Shown piece after piece: positions 61,322 to 64,000 of a stretch of DNA of 64,000 bases. The notes under the pieces are model-generated. The model worked only from the letters and a program-made list of their open reading frames with translations, was not told the DNA's origin and ran no database searches. Each line of letters opens with the position of its first letter. The first letter of the stretch is position 1. Both the position numbers and the translations under genes were made by a program. Origin of the DNA: Roseiarcus sp963806935 (GTDB lineage: Bacteria; Pseudomonadota; Alphaproteobacteria; Rhizobiales; Beijerinckiaceae); the NCBI GenBank assembly GCA_963806935.1, contig CAWEAT010000003.1, positions 62,001-126,000 of the forward strand, given 5' to 3'.

Positions 61322-61793
61322 ATTTCGCCGTCGCCGCGCGAGCACCCCATGCAGCCGCTCCAGCGACATTCCCAGCGGGGGACGTCTCGCGCCTAAGATG
61401 TTGGCGCTTCAGTTCGCGCAAGCCTGTCATGCCCGCGAAAGCGGGCATCCAGCCGGCTCGACGGAACTCTAGATTCCCGCTTTCGCGGGAATGACAGGAC
61501 GGCCGATTGGTTCGAGCCGCCGTTCGCAATCGCGCAGGGAATCGTCCTGCTGGTGTTCATTGTCCTTGGCGTATTGGCGGCGAGGCGATTCCGGCCCGGG
61601 AGCGAGGCGCGTGCGTAAGGACGGTGCTTCTTGCGCAGGGCGGCCGACCGCCTCGAATTCGCGGCGGCTGCTTCATGCTCATCAACGTGACGCCTGGCGC
61701 GGCGCGCAGCGTCTCGCGGAGCGTGATAGGCGTCACACCGCGCCGGCAGCTGTTATGTTTACCTCCCTTCGGTGACGGCAGGGGAGGAATGCA
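61322..61793. other. Gap with palindromic repeat and a short membrane-like frame
   Basis: These 472 bases contain a palindromic repeat at 61424-61497. Directly after it, a frame ending at TAA about 61617 reads GIVLLVFIVLGVLAARRFRP, like one transmembrane helix, but has no start or upstream partner and may be a gene remnant cut by the repeat. The rest shows no gene. The right end contains the ggggagga ribosome site for the gene at 61794. Confidence 0.5.
61424..61497. repeat. Double palindromic repeat with GAAA-looped hairpins
   Basis: The element starts CTGTCATGCCCGCGAAAGCG and ends in the complementary arm ending GGGAATGACAG. Each 26-base arm is itself a hairpin, CCCGC-gaaa-GCGGG on the left and CCCGC-tttc-GCGGG on the right, and the arms pair with two matched changes. 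This is the most typical dispersed palindrome of alphaproteobacteria (TGTCATTCCCGCGAAAGCGG type). Confidence 0.85.
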
Positions 61794-62111
61794 ATGGCGG
61801 TGACGGGCATAGAGTGGCACGGGTTTTCCGGCTGGGGCAACGGCTACCAGACGGTGGACATCAACATCGCCCCCTCCACGGTCGGCGTGCAGACCGCGCT
61901 CTACGGGCAATCGGGGGGCGGCACGAACTTCACCGGAATCAAGCACTATCGCCAGAGGCAGTCCGACGGCTCCGATCGAGACGTCGACTTCGGCGACTGG
62001 ACCTCGTGGCCGCCGGTCATCTTCGACCATATCAGCTCGGTCACCATCGCGACCGCGACCGGCGACAGTCAGCAAGCATGGCTGACCGCCCGCATGGACT
62101 ATTGGGGGTAG
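61794..62111 (+). CDS. Unknown small Trp-rich protein
   Basis: I do not recognise this 105-residue protein. It has no signal peptide and no membrane helix. Six Trp and many Gly, Thr and Ser residues (EWHGFSGWGNGYQTVDINIA, DFGDWTSWPPVIFDHISSVT, ARMDYWG) suggest a compact beta-sandwich. The ATG at 61794 has a strong ribosome site (ggggagga). It is followed two bases after its stop by the next gene, so the pair is one operon. It could be a lectin-like or surface-binding protein, but that is only a guess from composition. Confidence 0.65.
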   Translation: MAVTGIEWHGFSGWGNGYQTVDINIAPSTVGVQTALYGQSGGGTNFTGIKHYRQRQSDGSDRDVDFGDWTSWPPVIFDHISSVTIATATGDSQQAWLTARMDYWG

Positions 62112-62113
62112 AT

Positions 62114-62410
62114 ATGCAGTTCCAAACGACACGTTCCCAGGTCGTAAGCTCGACGCGGTGCTGCGTCGTCTTCGATCCCGCCGACGGCAAAATTGCCCAT
62201 GTCCATCGCGTCGTGACCATGGAGGGCGCCAAGGAAACCTCGGAAAAGGAGGCGGAAGCCCGCACCCGGCATCTCGCCCGGTCGCTTGGGCTCAGCGTCG
62301 ACAGGTTCGAGATCATCCATGTCGACGCCAAGACGCTCGCTCCCGGCCACCGGTTTTCCGTCGATCTGAAGTCGCGCAAATTGGTCGGGACGCCGATCCG
62401 CCGGCCGTAA
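62114..62410 (+). CDS. Unknown small protein, coupled to the gene before
   Basis: A 98-residue protein whose ATG comes two bases after the upstream stop codon. It begins MQFQTTRSQVVSSTRCCVVF and continues DPADGKIAHVHRVVTMEGAKE. A helical stretch (KEAEARTRHLARSLGLSVDRFEIIHVDAK) and a basic end (FSVDLKSRKLVGTPIRRP) follow. The DxxDGKIxHVHRVV segment resembles small alphaproteobacterial hypothetical proteins, but I cannot name a family. The tight coupling indicates a shared task with the Trp-rich protein. Confidence 0.65.
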   Translation: MQFQTTRSQVVSSTRCCVVFDPADGKIAHVHRVVTMEGAKETSEKEAEARTRHLARSLGLSVDRFEIIHVDAKTLAPGHRFSVDLKSRKLVGTPIRRP

Positions 62411-62758
62411 GCCACCGGCCATAAGAGGCGCACGCACGGCCTCGGGTTTCCGGGGCATTGCGGCGCTCTCGAGGCGTGACGCGGCGGGGGCCGGGGCCGC
62501 GGGCGCGGCGAATTTGACTTCCGCCCTGAGCCAGCCTAGTAGCGCGGTCTTCGTCAGGTTTGGCCTCGTCGATCAGGCCGACTGTCCCTCCGAGGCCAGC
62601 GGTCACCGTCCGGCAGCGCGTCGCGCCCCCGGGCGCGATTGGTGTTGGTTTAGCGGATCGACGACGAACGGCAAGCGGCGGAGCAAAGCGGATGACGACG
62701 GCGGTCACTATATTCCTCATCCGTCGCCGCTCGTCCGGCGTCTGAGCAGGAGCAAGCC
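62411..62758. other. Intergenic region upstream of ffh
   Basis: No gene, RNA or strong palindrome is supported in these 348 bases. The last 60 bases contain a promoter-like gtcactatattcctc and the gagcaggagcaagcc ribosome site of ffh. Confidence 0.4.
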
Positions 62759-64000
62759 ATGTTCGAGAGCCTGTCCGAAAAGCTCTCCGGCATACTGGAT
62801 AAACTGACCGGCCGCGGCGCCCTCTCCGAGGAGGACGTCAACGCGGCGATGCGCGAGGTCAGGCGCGCGCTGCTCGAGGCCGACGTTGCGCTTGAGGTCG
62901 TGCGCTCGTTCGTCGACCGCACGCGCACGAAGGCCGTCGGCGCGGCGGTCGTGAAGTCGGTCAAGCCCGGCCAGATGGTGGTCAAGATCGTCCACGATTC
63001 GCTGGTCGAGACCCTCGGCGGCGAATCGCAGGCGATCGACCTCAATGCGCCGGCCCCGGTCGCGATCATGCTGGTCGGGCTCCAGGGGGCGGGCAAGACG
63101 ACGACCGCGGCCAAGATCGCCAAGCGCCTGACCGAACGCGACAAGCGTAAGGTCTTGATGGCGTCGCTCGACGTGAAGCGTCCCGCAGCGCAGGAGCAGC
63201 TCGCGGTGCTCGGCGAACAGGTCGGCGTCGACACGCTGCCGATCGTTTTCGGCGAGGATCCGGTCGCGATCGCGAAGCGCGCCGAGCAAGCCGCGCGGCT
63301 GCAAGGCTACGACGTCGTGCTGCTCGACACCGCGGGGCGCACCCATATCGACGAGCCGCTGATGGCGGAGATGGCGCGAGATTCGCGACGCGGCGCGCCC
63401 GCACGAAATCCTGCTCGTCGCCGATGCGCTGACCGGGCAGGACGCCGTCAACCTCGCCAAGAACTTCAACGAGCGGGTCGGCCTCACCGGCATCGTGCTC
63501 ACCCGCATGGACGGCGACGGGCGCGGCGGCGCTGCGCTGTCGATGCGTTCGGTCACTGGCAAGCCGATCAAGCTCCTGGGCGTCGGCGAGAAGATGGACG
63601 CGATCGAGGATTTCCATCCCGCCCGCCTCGCCGACCGCATCCTCGGCATGGGCGACATCGTTAGCCTGGTCGAGAAGGCGGCGCAGACCATCGACGCGGT
63701 GCAGGCGGCCAAGATGGCCGAGAAGATGCGCAAGGGCGTGTTCGACCTCAACGACCTCTCGGAGCAACTGGCGCAGATCGAGAAGATGGGCGGGATGGGC
63801 GGCATCATGGGGATGCTGCCCGGCGTCGCCAAGATCAAGGACCAGCTCGCCTCCGCCAATCTCGACGAAAAGTTCGTCAAGCGCCAGCGGGCGATCATCT
63901 CGTCGATGACCCCCCTCGAGCGGCGCAATCCCGATCTCCTCAAGGCGTCGCGCAAGAAGCGTATCGCGTCCGGCTCGGGCGTCACGGTCGAATATGTCAA
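62759..64000 (+). CDS. ffh: Signal recognition particle protein, +1 frameshift, cut by the right edge
   Basis: The protein subunit of SRP that targets membrane proteins with 4.5S RNA. The N-domain (MFESLSEKLSGILDKLTGRGALSEEDVN) and the G-domain with LVGLQGAGKTTTAAKIAKRL, SLDVKRPAAQEQL and LLDTAGRTHID are intact. The frame breaks near 63377: EMA should continue EIRDAARPHEILLVADALTGQ, but an extra base (gcgcgagatt for gcggagatt) shifts it. The second frame carries TRMDGDGRGGAALSMRSVTGKPI and the M-domain with MGGMGGIMGMLPG up to the window end. The gene is essential, so a single-base error is the likely cause. About 413 residues are present; roughly the last 60-100 are missing. Confidence 0.95.

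Noticed and set aside
62717..64000. Open frame antisense to ffh
   Set aside because: The + strand encodes Ffh with clear SRP motifs in two frames; the antisense reading has no motif.

Overview
The window is high-GC, densely coded chromosomal DNA with mostly housekeeping gene content and no phage or transposase genes. Gene content and order point to an alphaproteobacterium, most likely of the Hyphomicrobiales (Rhizobiales): hflK-hflC-DUF2065-Do protease in one operon, a divergent LysR/DUF1127 pair, a DUF1476 F-ATPase inhibitor-like gene, an alphaproteobacterial EF-G paralogue with GPFQSGKTS as P-loop, ureEFG with a His-rich UreE tail, and intergenic palindromes of the kind common in this order. 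The genus cannot be named from the sequence alone.

Layout. 1-8 kb: sugar-phosphate mutases (glmM, cut by the left edge, and pgm), an MltB-type transglycosylase, a DUF4396 membrane protein, a site-2 protease with CBS domains, a DUF1036 protein and pyruvate kinase. 8-16 kb: an Asn-rich repeat protein, a large exported arylsulfatase divergent from a Crp/Fnr regulator, and a MATE/HxlR operon divergent from a glutathionyl-hydroquinone reductase. 15.5-26.8 kb: rimO, an MFS transporter, an ArsR regulator, an M19 dipeptidase, the hflKC/DUF2065/Do-protease operon, a CorC-type transporter and a fused aroK-aroB gene. 27-38 kb: EF-G paralogue, NDUFA9-like reductase, ihfB, lapA-like gene, AraC regulator, hexapeptide acyltransferase, a P1 peptidase/FMN-oxidoreductase operon, a divergent polysaccharide deacetylase and rppH. 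38-50 kb: DUF1476, HIT, dienelactone hydrolase, EamA transporter, outer-membrane protein, LysR/DUF1127, malate synthase, a RimK-like ATP-grasp protein with a GNAT enzyme, and ligA. 50-64 kb: small secreted proteins, an alpha/beta hydrolase, miaA, serB, ASCH and TetR proteins, ureG-ureF-ureE, RNase P RNA, two glycine-zipper proteins, an amidase, then an accessory stretch (59.5-62.7 kb) with repeats, a sulfotransferase-like gene and two unknown small genes, and finally ffh cut by the right edge.

The most striking feature is that twelve genes are broken by thirteen single-base frame changes: pgm, pyk, aroKB, an EamA transporter, an outer-membrane protein, the RimK-like gene, ligA, a Cys-rich small protein (twice), serB, a glycine-zipper gene, the sulfotransferase-like gene and ffh. 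Twelve of the thirteen need one base removed and only serB needs one added. Because ligA, ffh and aroB are normally indispensable, insertion-biased sequencing or assembly error is the simplest explanation. I give full-length coordinates for these genes and state where the frame changes. The best candidates for new biology are the unknown pair at 61794-62410, the Cys-rich and Asn-rich secreted proteins, the HxlR-controlled quinone detoxification module and the palindromic repeat families.
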